Assembly (NCBI RefSeq): GCF_051860665.1
Contig: NZ_JBHYDM010000014.1
Location: 62,001 to 126,000 of the forward strand
DNA from: Falsiroseomonas sp051860665
GTDB lineage: Bacteria > Pseudomonadota > Alphaproteobacteria > Acetobacterales > Acetobacteraceae
Direction: 5' to 3'
DNA: 64,000 bases
Part shown: in pieces, positions 26,244 to 35,144 of the stretch
How the letters are laid out: every line of letters begins with the position of its first letter
How positions within the stretch are numbered: the first letter of the stretch is position 1
Made by a program: the position numbers and the translations under genes
Notes under the pieces: generated by a model
The model's input: the letters and a program-made list of their open reading frames with translations, nothing else
Database searches by the model: none
Told to the model about the DNA's origin: nothing

Positions 26244-27328
26244 TCTTCCACCTGCTCGCCCCCATGGCCGAGAGCTTCGCGCTGTTCAATGTGGTGCGCT
26301 ACGTCACCTTCCGGGCCGGCGCGGCCTGCATCACCGCGCTGATCATCGCCCTGTTCTTCGGGCCGATGCTGATCCGCTGGCTGCGCGCCAAGCAGAATGG
26401 CGGCCAGCCGATCCGCGAGGACGGTCCGGCGAGCCACCTGCTGACCAAGAAGGGCACGCCCACCATGGGCGGCATGCTGATCCTGCTGGCCCTCACCGGC
26501 TCCACGCTGCTCTGGGCCGATCTGCGCAACGGCTTTGTCTGGTGTGTGCTGATGGTGACGCTGGGCTATGGCGCGCTGGGCTTCGCCGATGACTGGCTGA
26601 AGGTGACCAAGCGCAACACCAAGGGCGTGTCGGGCCGCGCCAAGCTGATCGCCCAGGCGGTGATCGGCCTGGTGGCCGCCGTGTGGCTGGGCTGGCTGAT
26701 GCCCGAGGCGCTGTCCGACAAGCTGGCCGTGCCGGTCTTCAAGGAAGTGCTGATCTCGCTCGGCTACGCCTTCCCGATCCTCGCCATGCTGGTGATGATG
26801 GGCGCCTCCAACGCCGTGAACCTGACGGATGGGCTGGATGGCCTGGCCATCGTGCCGGTGATGATCGCGGCCGGCGTCTTCGCGCTGATCGCCTATCTCG
26901 TCGGCAACCGCATATTTGCCGATCATCTGCAGCTGCATGCGGTGGCGGGGTCCGGCGAACTGGCGGTGTTCTGCTCGGCGCTGATCGGCGCGAGCCTCGG
27001 CTTCCTGTGGTTCAATGCGCCGCCGGCCGCCGTGTTCATGGGCGATACCGGATCGCTCGCCCTGGGTGGCGCGCTGGGTGCGGTGGCGGTGGCCACGAAG
27101 CATGAGATCGTGCTGGCGATCGTCGGCGGGCTCTTCGTGGTGGAGACGCTGTCCGTCATCATCCAGGTCTTCTGGTTCAAGCGCACCGGCCAGCGCGTCT
27201 TCCTGATGGCGCCGCTGCACCACCACTTCGAGAAGAAGGGCTGGGCGGAGCCCACCATCGTCATCCGCTTCTGGATCATCGCCATGATCCTCGGCCTGAT
27301 CGGCCTTTCGACGCTGAAGCTGCGATGA
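26240..27328 (+). CDS. mraY: Phospho-MurNAc-pentapeptide translocase MraY
   Basis: MraY transfers phospho-MurNAc-pentapeptide to undecaprenyl phosphate, forming lipid I on the inner face of the membrane. The 362-residue polytopic protein has about ten hydrophobic segments and the catalytic and Mg-binding motifs GFADDWLKV, NLTDGLDGLA and FMGDTGSLALGG, plus the C-terminal MAPLHHHFEKKGW signature. Length and topology are standard. It overlaps its neighbours murF and murD by 4 nt. Confidence 0.98.
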   Translation: MIFHLLAPMAESFALFNVVRYVTFRAGAACITALIIALFFGPMLIRWLRAKQNGGQPIREDGPASHLLTKKGTPTMGGMLILLALTGSTLLWADLRNGFVWCVLMVTLGYGALGFADDWLKVTKRNTKGVSGRAKLIAQAVIGLVAAVWLGWLMPEALSDKLAVPVFKEVLISLGYAFPILAMLVMMGASNAVNLTDGLDGLAIVPVMIAAGVFALIAYLVGNRIFADHLQLHAVAGSGELAVFCSALIGASLGFLWFNAPPAAVFMGDTGSLALGGALGAVAVATKHEIVLAIVGGLFVVETLSVIIQVFWFKRTGQRVFLMAPLHHHFEKKGWAEPTIVIRFWIIAMILGLIGLSTLKLR

Positions 27329-28725
27329 ACATGGAAAGCCGCCCCGGCACGGGCTTTCGGCCATTTGCCGGCCAGCGCATCGCGGTGGTCGGCCTCGGCC
27401 GCGCCGGGCTGCCGGCGGCGGCGCGGCTGCTGGAATGGGGCGCGGAGGTCACCTGCTGGGACGACGGCGCGCCGGCCCGCGCGGCGGCGGAGGCGGCGGG
27501 TTTTGCGTTAAGTGATCCTGCGCAGGGCCGCATGACGGCGGATGCGCTGCTGCTCTCGCCCGGCATCCCGCACACCCTGCCGAGGCCGCATCCGGCCGCG
27601 GAGGCGGCGCGGGCGGCCGGCGTGCCGATCCTCTGCGACGTGGAATTCCTGTTTCGCGCGGTGCGCGCGGCGGGCAGCCGGGCGGCCTTCCTCGGCATCA
27701 CCGGCACCAATGGCAAGTCCACCACCACCGCGCTGCTGCACCATATCCTGACCGGCGCGGGGCGGATCTCGGAGGTCGGCGGCAATCTCGGGCCGGCCGC
27801 TCTCGGACTCAACATGTTGGGGTCGGAAGGGTTCTACACCCTCGAAATGTCCAGCTATAGCTTGGAGCGAATCGCGACGGTCGGCTTCAAGGTGGGGGTC
27901 ATGCTGAACCTGAGCCCTGACCACCTCGACCGCCATGGAAGCATGGCCGGCTATGCTGCTGCGAAGATGAATATCTTCGCGCGGCAGGGCCGCGAGGATT
28001 TTTGCGTGCTCGGGCAGGACGATGATTTGTCCACAGCCATGGCCGCGGGACTGGCCGGAAAGATGATCCCGATTTCAGGTTTTCGCCCCGTGCCGGGCGG
28101 CATCTGGGCCGAGGGCCGCAGCCTGCGTGACGAGGCCGGCGAGATCGCCGATCTCGGCGCGGCCCCTGCCCTGCCAGGTGCACACAATGCACAAAATGCC
28201 GCAGCCGCGGCGGCCACCGCCTTGGCCCTCGGCCTGACGCGTGCCGATGTCGCGCGCGGCCTGCACAGCTTCGCCGGGCTGCCGCATCGGCAGGAGCAGG
28301 TGGGGCAGATCGGCGGGCTGCGCTTCGTCAATGACAGCAAGGCGACGAATGCCGAGAGCGCGGCGCGTGCGCTGGCCTCCTATGACCGCGTCGTCTGGAT
28401 CGCCGGCGGCACCGGCAAGGAAGGCGGCATCGAGAGTCTCGCGCCGTATTTCCCGCGCATCGCCCGCGCCATCCTGATCGGCCGCGACGGCCCCGCCTTC
28501 GCGGCGACGCTGGCCCACCACGGCGTGCCGCATGAGGTCGCGGGCACGCTGGAGGAGGCCGTGCCGGCCGCCGCCGCCGCGGCACGGGCCACGGGGGCGG
28601 AGGTGGTGCTGCTCTCGCCGGCCGCGGCTTCCTGGGACCAGTTCACCGGCTTCGATGCACGCGGCGACCGCTTCCGGGCGCTGGTGCAGGCCATGGCATC
28701 CGCGGAGAGGGGGAAGGCGGCATGA
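27325..28725 (+). CDS. murD: UDP-MurNAc-L-alanine:D-glutamate ligase MurD
   Basis: MurD adds D-glutamate, the second peptide residue, in the cytoplasm. The 466-residue product has a Rossmann-like N-terminus (IAVVGLGRAGLPAAARLL), the ATP loop GITGTNGKSTTTALL, LNLSPDHLDRHGSMAGYAAAK and FVNDSKATNAESAARAL, which are characteristic of MurD. Overlaps of 4 nt with mraY and ftsW indicate coupled translation. A patch around 27,800-28,080 is slightly less GC-rich than the rest but reads as normal MurD sequence. Confidence 0.96.
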   Translation: MNMESRPGTGFRPFAGQRIAVVGLGRAGLPAAARLLEWGAEVTCWDDGAPARAAAEAAGFALSDPAQGRMTADALLLSPGIPHTLPRPHPAAEAARAAGVPILCDVEFLFRAVRAAGSRAAFLGITGTNGKSTTTALLHHILTGAGRISEVGGNLGPAALGLNMLGSEGFYTLEMSSYSLERIATVGFKVGVMLNLSPDHLDRHGSMAGYAAAKMNIFARQGREDFCVLGQDDDLSTAMAAGLAGKMIPISGFRPVPGGIWAEGRSLRDEAGEIADLGAAPALPGAHNAQNAAAAAATALALGLTRADVARGLHSFAGLPHRQEQVGQIGGLRFVNDSKATNAESAARALASYDRVVWIAGGTGKEGGIESLAPYFPRIARAILIGRDGPAFAATLAHHGVPHEVAGTLEEAVPAAAAAARATGAEVVLLSPAAASWDQFTGFDARGDRFRALVQAMASAERGKAA

Positions 28726-29852
28726 TCCAGGTCTCGCGCGCGGATACCTCGACGCTCGGCCGCTGGTGGTGGACGGTCGATCGCTGGACCTTGGCGGCCC
28801 TGCTGACGCTGATCGGCTTCGGCTATGTGATGATGCTGGCGGCGAGCCCGGCGGTGGCGGAGCGCATCGGCGCGGCGTCGCGCAACATGTTCTTCATGCG
28901 GCAGATCGCCTATCTGGCGCTGGCGGCCAGCGTGATGGTGCTGGTCTCCATGCTGACGGTGAAGCAGGTGCGGCTGCTGGCCTGGCTCGGCCTCGGCGGC
29001 GCCATCGTGATGGTGGCGGCGACGCTGGTGGTGGGCGCCGAGATCAAGGGCGCGCGGCGCTGGATCTCCCTGCCCGGCATCGGATCCCTGCAGCCCTCCG
29101 AATTCCTGAAGCCCTGCTTCGCCGTGGTGGCCGCCTGGCTGATCTCGGAGGGCAAGCTGAACAAGCGCTACGGCGCCACGGCGCTGGCCGTGCTGCTCTT
29201 CGTCATCATCGCGCTGCTGCTGCAGCGGCAGCCGGATATCGGCATGCTGCTGGTGGTCACCGCCGTGTTCTTCGCGCAGTTCTTCGTGGCCGGGTTGAAC
29301 ATGGTGATCGTGGCGGTGGCCGGGGCCTGTGGCGTGGCCGGTGCGGTCGGCGCCTATTTCCTGTTCCCGCATGTGCAGTCCCGCGTGGCCCGCTTCCTCG
29401 ACCCCAATGCCGACAACTACCAGGCGGAGGTGGCGCTGGAGGCCTTCGGCAATGGCGGGCTGCTGGGCCGTGGCCCCGGCGAGGGCCGCATCAAGAACGT
29501 GCTGCCGGATGCGCATGCGGACTTCGTCTTCGCCGTGGCCGGCGAGGAATTCGGCCTGGTGGTCTGCCTGGTGATCCTGGCGCTCTTCGCCTTCGTCGTG
29601 GTGCGGGGACTGGTGCGGCTGCTGGGGGAGACCGATCTTTTCGTGGTGCTGGCCTGCGCCGGGCTGCTGACGCAGTTCGGGCTGCAGAGCTTCATCAACA
29701 TGGCCTCCACCCTGCACCTGATCCCGACCAAGGGCATGACGCTGCCCTTCGTCTCCTATGGCGGGTCCTCGGTCATCGCCATCGCGCTCGGGATGGGCAT
29801 GCTGCTGGCGCTGACGCGCCGCCGCCTGTCGCGCGCCGAGGACGATCGATGA
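28722..29852 (+). CDS. ftsW: Septal peptidoglycan polymerase FtsW
   Basis: FtsW is the SEDS-family glycosyltransferase that polymerises lipid II at the septum with FtsI. The 376-residue polytopic protein has SEDS hallmarks: KGARRWISLPGIGSLQPSEF, RVARFLDPNADNYQ followed by EAFGNGGLLGRGPGEG, DFVFAVAGEEFGL, and the C-terminal LIPTKGMTLPFVSYGGSS. Ten hydrophobic segments are consistent with the family. It overlaps murD and murG by 4 nt. Confidence 0.97.
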   Translation: MIQVSRADTSTLGRWWWTVDRWTLAALLTLIGFGYVMMLAASPAVAERIGAASRNMFFMRQIAYLALAASVMVLVSMLTVKQVRLLAWLGLGGAIVMVAATLVVGAEIKGARRWISLPGIGSLQPSEFLKPCFAVVAAWLISEGKLNKRYGATALAVLLFVIIALLLQRQPDIGMLLVVTAVFFAQFFVAGLNMVIVAVAGACGVAGAVGAYFLFPHVQSRVARFLDPNADNYQAEVALEAFGNGGLLGRGPGEGRIKNVLPDAHADFVFAVAGEEFGLVVCLVILALFAFVVVRGLVRLLGETDLFVVLACAGLLTQFGLQSFINMASTLHLIPTKGMTLPFVSYGGSSVIAIALGMGMLLALTRRRLSRAEDDR

Positions 29853-30991
29853 TGCGCGGTCCTGCCGTCCGCCCCATCGTCATCGCCGCCGGGGGCACCG
29901 GCGGCCATCTGTTTCCGGCGGAGGCGCTGGCGGCGGAGCTGGTGGCGCGCGGCGAACGTATCGCGCTGATGACCGATGCGCGCAGCGCGGCCTATGAAAG
30001 CCCGGCCTTCGGCAATGCGGAACGCTTCGTGCTGAAGGGCTCGGGCCTCGCCGGCCGCGGTGTGCGCGGCGCGGCGCGCGGTGCGCTGGCGCTGGCCGCT
30101 GGCACCATCGAAGCGCGCAGCATCCTGATGCGGCTGGATGCCGCCGCGGTCATCGGCTTCGGCGGCTATCCCTCCGTCCCGCCGCTACTCGCGGCGCGCA
30201 CGCTGCCGAGTGCGACGCGGCCGGCAACGGCGCTGCATGAACAGAACGGCGTGCTCGGCCGCGCCAACCGGCTGCTGGCGCCGGGCGCCGATCTGCTGGC
30301 GCTTTCGGCCGCGGATACGGCGCGCGTGCCGTCCTCCGCCCATGTCGAGGTGGTGGGCAATCCTGTGCGGCCGGCGCTCGCCGCGCTGACCGGCCAGGGT
30401 TTCGCGGCACCGGGCGAGGATGGCGCGATCCGCCTGCTGGTGCTGGGCGGGAGCCTCGGCGCGCGCATCTTTGCGGATATCGTGCCGGGCGCGGTGGCGC
30501 TGCTGCCGGAGGGGCTGCGCCAGCGCCTGGTGGTGACGCAGCAGACGCGGGCGGAGGATCTGCCGCGGGTCGAGGCCGCCTATCGGGAGGCTGGCGTGCC
30601 GGCGGATCTCTCGCCCTTCTTCGGCGACATCGCGGTGCGGCTGGCCATGGCGCATCTGGTGGTGGCGCGCGCTGGCGCCTCCACCGTGGCGGAGCTGGCC
30701 TGCGCCGGGCGGCCTTCCGTGCTGGTGCCGCTGCCGCATGCGATCGACGACCACCAGACGGCGAATGGCCGGCTGCTGGAAGGCGCCGGCGCCGCCTGGA
30801 TCATGAAGCAGCCGGCCTTTACGCCGGAGGCCCTGTCGCGGCAGATGCAGGCGATGTTCACCACCCCCGCCGTGCTGGCCCGCGCGGCCGCGGCGGCCGC
30901 CACGCTGGCGCGCCCGGATGCGGCGCGACGGCTGGCGGATCTTGTACAGAATTTGGCCCATCGCACCGACGCGATGGCGGAGTCCCGCTGA
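29849..30991 (+). CDS. murG: Lipid II synthase MurG
   Basis: MurG transfers GlcNAc from UDP-GlcNAc to lipid I, giving lipid II, at the inner membrane face. The 380-residue GT28 protein has the N-terminal glycine loop IAAGGTGGHLFPAEALA, GFGGYPSVPPLLAA, HEQNGVLGRANRLL, the second loop VLGGSLGARIF, and SRAGASTVAEL-like ARAGASTVAELACAGRPS followed by PLPHAIDDHQTANG. Two adjacent ATGs (29849, 29852) are possible; the first gives the usual 4-nt overlap with ftsW. murC begins on its last stop base. Confidence 0.97.
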   Translation: MMRGPAVRPIVIAAGGTGGHLFPAEALAAELVARGERIALMTDARSAAYESPAFGNAERFVLKGSGLAGRGVRGAARGALALAAGTIEARSILMRLDAAAVIGFGGYPSVPPLLAARTLPSATRPATALHEQNGVLGRANRLLAPGADLLALSAADTARVPSSAHVEVVGNPVRPALAALTGQGFAAPGEDGAIRLLVLGGSLGARIFADIVPGAVALLPEGLRQRLVVTQQTRAEDLPRVEAAYREAGVPADLSPFFGDIAVRLAMAHLVVARAGASTVAELACAGRPSVLVPLPHAIDDHQTANGRLLEGAGAAWIMKQPAFTPEALSRQMQAMFTTPAVLARAAAAAATLARPDAARRLADLVQNLAHRTDAMAESR

Positions 30992-32433
30992 TGCGCGCGC
31001 TGCCCCTTTCCATCGGCCCGATTCACTTCGTGGGCATCGGCGGCATCGGCATGTCCGGCATCGCGGAGGTGCTGCACAACCTCGGCTATTCCGTTCAGGG
31101 CAGCGATATCGCGGAGGGCTACAACGTCACCCGGCTGCGCGAGAGCGGCATTCCGGTGATGGTGGGGCATGACGCCGCCAATCTCGGCGCGGCGCAGGTC
31201 GTGGTCACCTCCACCGCCGTGAAGAAGGACAATCCGGAAGTGCAGGCCGCGCGTGCGCGCCTCATTCCCGTGGTGCGGCGCGCCGAGATGCTGGCGGAGC
31301 TGATGCGGCTGAAATGGGCTGTCGCCATCGGCGGCACCCATGGCAAGACCACCACCACCAGCCTGGTCGCCTGCGTGCTGGAGGCGGCGAAGCTCGACCC
31401 GACCGTGATCAACGGCGGCATCATCAATGCCTATGGCACCAATGCGCGCCTCGGCTCTGGCGACTGGATGGTGGTGGAGGCGGATGAGAGCGACGGCAGC
31501 TTCCTGAAGCTGCCCGCGGTCTGCGCCGTGGTCACCAATATGGACCCGGAACACCTGGACCATTGGGGCACGGCGGAGGCGATGAAGGAGGGTTACGCCC
31601 AGTTCGTCGGCAATATTCCCTTCTACGGCTTTGCGGTTCTGTGCGCCGACCACCACGAGGTGCAGGCGATGATCCCGCGCCTGTCGGACCGGCGCATCAT
31701 CACCTATGGCTTTTCGCCGCAGGCCGATGTGCGGGCGGAGAAGCTGATCACGGATCGCATGGGCGCGACCTTCGAGGTGGCGGTGCGCGACCGCGCCACG
31801 GGCCGCAGCCGCACGCTGAAGCCGATGCGCCTGCCGATGCTGGGCAGCCACAATGTGCAGAATGCGCTGGCCGCCATCGCCATCGGCCTCGAGATGGATG
31901 TGGATGAGGCGACCATCCGCACCGCGCTGATGGGCTTCAAGGGCGTCAAGCGCCGCTTCACCCGCACCGGCGATGCCGGCGGCATCACCGTCATCGACGA
32001 CTACGGCCACCACCCGGTGGAGATCGCGGCGGTGCTGAAGGCGGCGCGGCAGGCGGGCGCGCGCGACGTGGTCGCGGTGGTGCAGCCGCACCGCTATTCC
32101 CGCCTCGCCTCGCTCTTCGAGGATTTCTGCACCTGCATGAACGACGCCGGGACGGTGATCGTGGCCGATGTCTATGCCGCCGGCGAGCAGCCGATGCCGG
32201 GCTATGACCGGGATGCGCTGGTCGAGGGTCTGCGTGCCCGCGGGCATCGCAGCGTGGTGCCGCTGCCCGGGCCCGACAGCCTGGCGGAGATGGTGAATGC
32301 CATCGCCAAGTCGGGCGACTATGTCGTGTGCCTCGGCGCCGGCACCATCACGACCTGGGCGCATGCCCTGCCGGAACAGCTGCTGGCGCTGCAGTCCCGC
32401 ACCCGGCCGCGGCTGGCCGGGGGCCAGAAGTGA
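30991..32433 (+). CDS. murC: UDP-MurNAc:L-alanine ligase MurC
   Basis: MurC adds L-alanine, the first stem-peptide residue, to UDP-MurNAc. The 480-residue product has HFVGIGGIGMSGIAEVL at the N-terminus, the ATP loop IGGTHGKTTTTSLV, VEADESDGSF, TNMDPEHLDHWG and DDYGHHPVEI, all typical MurC motifs. Its ATG shares one base with the murG stop (TGATG). murB follows with a 4-nt overlap (GTGA). Confidence 0.97.
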   Translation: MRALPLSIGPIHFVGIGGIGMSGIAEVLHNLGYSVQGSDIAEGYNVTRLRESGIPVMVGHDAANLGAAQVVVTSTAVKKDNPEVQAARARLIPVVRRAEMLAELMRLKWAVAIGGTHGKTTTTSLVACVLEAAKLDPTVINGGIINAYGTNARLGSGDWMVVEADESDGSFLKLPAVCAVVTNMDPEHLDHWGTAEAMKEGYAQFVGNIPFYGFAVLCADHHEVQAMIPRLSDRRIITYGFSPQADVRAEKLITDRMGATFEVAVRDRATGRSRTLKPMRLPMLGSHNVQNALAAIAIGLEMDVDEATIRTALMGFKGVKRRFTRTGDAGGITVIDDYGHHPVEIAAVLKAARQAGARDVVAVVQPHRYSRLASLFEDFCTCMNDAGTVIVADVYAAGEQPMPGYDRDALVEGLRARGHRSVVPLPGPDSLAEMVNAIAKSGDYVVCLGAGTITTWAHALPEQLLALQSRTRPRLAGGQK

Positions 32434-33347
32434 CGGCGCCGCGCGACATGGCCCCGCACGCCACCCTGCCGCCGCTGCGCGGGCGCGTGACGCAGGATGC
32501 GCCGCTGGCCGCCTTCACCTGGTTCCGCGTCGGCGGGCCGGCGGAGTGGCTGGTGCGGCCGGCGGATGTGGACGACCTGCTGCTGCTGCTGCGCGACCTG
32601 CCGGAGGCCACGCCGCTGACGGTGGTGGGCGCGGCTTCGAACCTCATCATCCGCGATGGCGGCGTGCGCGGCGTGGTGCTGCGCCTGGCGGGACGTGGCT
32701 TCGGCGAAGTGGTGGTCGAGGCCGACGGAATCATGGCTGGCGCCGCGGCGCTGGATGCGGTGGTGGCGGAACATGCCGCGGCCGCCGGCCTCGCGGGGCT
32801 GGAATTCCTCTGCGGCATTCCGGGCAGCATCGGCGGCGCGGTCGCGATGAATGCCGGCGCCTATGGGCGCGAGGTGGGGGATGCGCTGGATTGGGCGGAG
32901 GTGGCCACGCCGCAGGGCCTGCTGCGGCTGAGCGCGGCGGAGCTGCACTTCGCATATCGCCGCGCCACGCTGCCGGCACGCGGTGTGGTCGTGCGCGCGC
33001 GTTTTCGCGCGCAGCCCGGCGATGCCGCAGCGATCGCGGCGGAAATGACGAAAATCCGTACAGCTCGGGAAGCGTCGCAGCCCGTGCGCGCCCGCACCGG
33101 TGGCTCCACCTTCAAGAATCCGCCGGGCCAGAAGGCCTGGGCGCTTGTGGATGCGGCCGGCTGCCGTGGGCTGGTGCGCGGTGGCGCACAGGTCTCGGAG
33201 CTGCACGCGAATTTCCTGCTCAATACCGGCGGCGCCACGGCGGCCGATCTGGAAGGGCTGGGCGAGGAGGTCCGGGCACGGGTGCTGGCGACATCCGGCA
33301 TCGACCTGGAATGGGAAATCAAGCGCATCGGCGAGGTGGCGGCATGA
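32430..33347 (+). CDS. murB: UDP-N-acetylenolpyruvoylglucosamine reductase MurB
   Basis: MurB is the FAD- and NADPH-dependent reductase completing UDP-MurNAc. The 305-residue product has TWFRVGGPAEWLVRP, GAASNLIIRDGG, LCGIPGSIGGAVAMNAGAYG and TGGSTFKNPPGQKAW, matching the short (type II) MurB form. The start is GTG at 32430 overlapping the murC stop; in-frame ATG at 32448 is possible but would lose the coupling. It overlaps ddl by 4 nt. Confidence 0.96.
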   Translation: MTAPRDMAPHATLPPLRGRVTQDAPLAAFTWFRVGGPAEWLVRPADVDDLLLLLRDLPEATPLTVVGAASNLIIRDGGVRGVVLRLAGRGFGEVVVEADGIMAGAAALDAVVAEHAAAAGLAGLEFLCGIPGSIGGAVAMNAGAYGREVGDALDWAEVATPQGLLRLSAAELHFAYRRATLPARGVVVRARFRAQPGDAAAIAAEMTKIRTAREASQPVRARTGGSTFKNPPGQKAWALVDAAGCRGLVRGGAQVSELHANFLLNTGGATAADLEGLGEEVRARVLATSGIDLEWEIKRIGEVAA

Positions 33348-34264
33348 CGCGCGTATCGGTGCTCTTGGGTGGCGTCTCCGCGGAACGCGAGGTCAGCCTG
33401 GCCACGGGTCAGCAGGTGGTCGCGGCACTGCGCGCGGCGGGCTTCGACGTGACGCCGATCGAAGTCGGCGGCGACCTCGGCGCCGTCATCGGCGCGCTGC
33501 AATCCGCAAAGCCCGACGTCGTCTTCAATGCGCTGCACGGCCGCTACGGCGAGGATGGCTGCATCCAGGGCGTGCTGGACTGGATGGGCCTGCCCTATAC
33601 GCATTCCGGCGTGCGCGCCTCCTCCGTTGCCATGGACAAGGCTGCCGCCAAGGCAGTGTTCCTCGCGGCCGGCCTGCCCGTCGCGGAAAGCCGGCTGGTG
33701 ACGCCGGAGGAGCTGGAGGCGGCGGACCCGCTGCCGCTGCCCTATGTCGTCAAGCCGGTGAACGAAGGCTCCTCCGTCGGCGTCGAGATTTTTCGGGAAG
33801 GCAGCAATCGCCGCGCCGAGGTGGCGCGCGGCTGGAAGTTCGACAAGCGGATCATGGCGGAGGCCTTCATCCCGGGCCGCGAGTTGACCGTCGCCGTGAT
33901 GGGCGACCGGGCGCTGGAGGTGACGGAGATCGACACCGGCCACGTCTTCTACGACTACGACGCGAAATACGCCGATGGTGGCAGCCGCCACACCCTGCCG
34001 GCGCCGGTGCATCCCGAAACCCGCGCGCGGGCGATGGAGATCGCGCTGCGGGCGCACCAGGCGCTGGGCTGCCGTGGCGTGTCGCGCGCCGATCTGCGCT
34101 ACGACGACAGCGCCGGCGAACCGGGGCGCCTCGTGCTGCTGGAGGTGAATACCCAGCCGGGCATGACGCGCACCTCGCTGGTGCCGGAACAGGCGGCGCA
34201 TGTCGGCATCGGCTTCCCGGAGCTTTGTGCCTGGATGGTCAGGGAGGCGCGTCATGGCCCGTGA
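33344..34264 (+). CDS. ddl: D-alanine--D-alanine ligase
   Basis: Ddl joins two D-alanines for MurF. The 306-residue ATP-grasp enzyme has the N-terminal VLLGGVSAEREVSL, LHGRYGEDGCIQGVLD, YTHSGVRASSVAMDK, PVNEGSSVGV and the metal-binding LEVNTQPGMTRTSLVPEQA, which define the DdlB group. It overlaps murB by 4 nt and ftsQ by 11 nt. Location between murB and ftsQ is the standard dcw position. Confidence 0.97.
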   Translation: MTRVSVLLGGVSAEREVSLATGQQVVAALRAAGFDVTPIEVGGDLGAVIGALQSAKPDVVFNALHGRYGEDGCIQGVLDWMGLPYTHSGVRASSVAMDKAAAKAVFLAAGLPVAESRLVTPEELEAADPLPLPYVVKPVNEGSSVGVEIFREGSNRRAEVARGWKFDKRIMAEAFIPGRELTVAVMGDRALEVTEIDTGHVFYDYDAKYADGGSRHTLPAPVHPETRARAMEIALRAHQALGCRGVSRADLRYDDSAGEPGRLVLLEVNTQPGMTRTSLVPEQAAHVGIGFPELCAWMVREARHGP

Positions 34265-35144
34265 ACCCCTCGCCGCGCGCCGCACGCCGGTGCGCTCGAC
34301 CCCGCGCAAGGAACCGGACCGGCCGAGCCGGCTGCGGCTCTGGCTGAAGCGCCGGCGCGGCCTGATGCGGCCGGCGGCGCTGTGGCTGATCGGCTGCAGC
34401 CTGCTGGGTGCCGGTGGCTATGCCGTCTATGCCGTGGACCCGGCCGGGCGCGTGCGCGCGGTGGTGGACAATGCGGCGGAGCTCGGCCTCGCCGCGGGGT
34501 TGCAGGTGGCGGAGGTGGTGGTCGAGGGCCGCCAGAACACGCCGCCCGACCTGATCCGCGCGGCGATCGGCGCGGAGCTTGGCGACCCCATGCTCGGCTT
34601 CTCGCCGACCGAGGCGCGGGAACGGCTGGAGACCATCGCCTGGGTCGAGTCCGCGCATGTCGAGCGCCGCCTGCCCGGCACCATCCTGGTGCGGCTGACC
34701 GAACGCGCACCCTTCGCCATCTGGCAGCACCAGGGCCGTTTCGCGGTGATCGACCGCGAGGGGCTGGTGGTGGAGACGGAGACGCTCGACGCCTTCGGGC
34801 CGCTGCCCCTGGTGGTGGGCGCGGGGGCGGAGAAGCACGCGGCGGCGCTCTATGACCTGCTGCTGGCGCATCGCAATATCCTGGCCCGCACCCAGGCGCT
34901 GGTGCGTGTGGGTGAGCGGCGCTGGAACCTGCGGCTGCATAGCGGCACCGATGTGCTGCTGCCGGAAGGGCAGGAGGCGCCGGCGCTGAACCGGCTTTCG
35001 GAATTGCAGGCACGCAATGCGCTGCTGGACCGGCCGCTGCTCGCCGTGGATATGCGGCTGCCGGATCGCCTCGTGGTGCGGCAGCAGCCGCCGGCCGAGG
35101 AGACGCCGGCGCGCCGCAATGCGACGCGGAGCACGCGCGGATGA
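34254..35144 (+). CDS. ftsQ: Cell division protein FtsQ
   Basis: FtsQ is a bitopic divisome protein linking FtsA/FtsN-side and FtsBL components. The 296-residue product has a very basic cytoplasmic N-terminus (about 1-40), one transmembrane helix (about 43-60), a POTRA domain (about 85-153, VAEVVVEGRQNTPPDLIRAAI to LVRLTERAP) and the FtsQ beta domain containing DREGLVVE and LPLVVGAGA. The ATG at 34254 follows AGGGAGG and lies inside the ddl end. It overlaps ftsA by 4 nt. Confidence 0.93.
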   Translation: MAREPLAARRTPVRSTPRKEPDRPSRLRLWLKRRRGLMRPAALWLIGCSLLGAGGYAVYAVDPAGRVRAVVDNAAELGLAAGLQVAEVVVEGRQNTPPDLIRAAIGAELGDPMLGFSPTEARERLETIAWVESAHVERRLPGTILVRLTERAPFAIWQHQGRFAVIDREGLVVETETLDAFGPLPLVVGAGAEKHAAALYDLLLAHRNILARTQALVRVGERRWNLRLHSGTDVLLPEGQEAPALNRLSELQARNALLDRPLLAVDMRLPDRLVVRQQPPAEETPARRNATRSTRG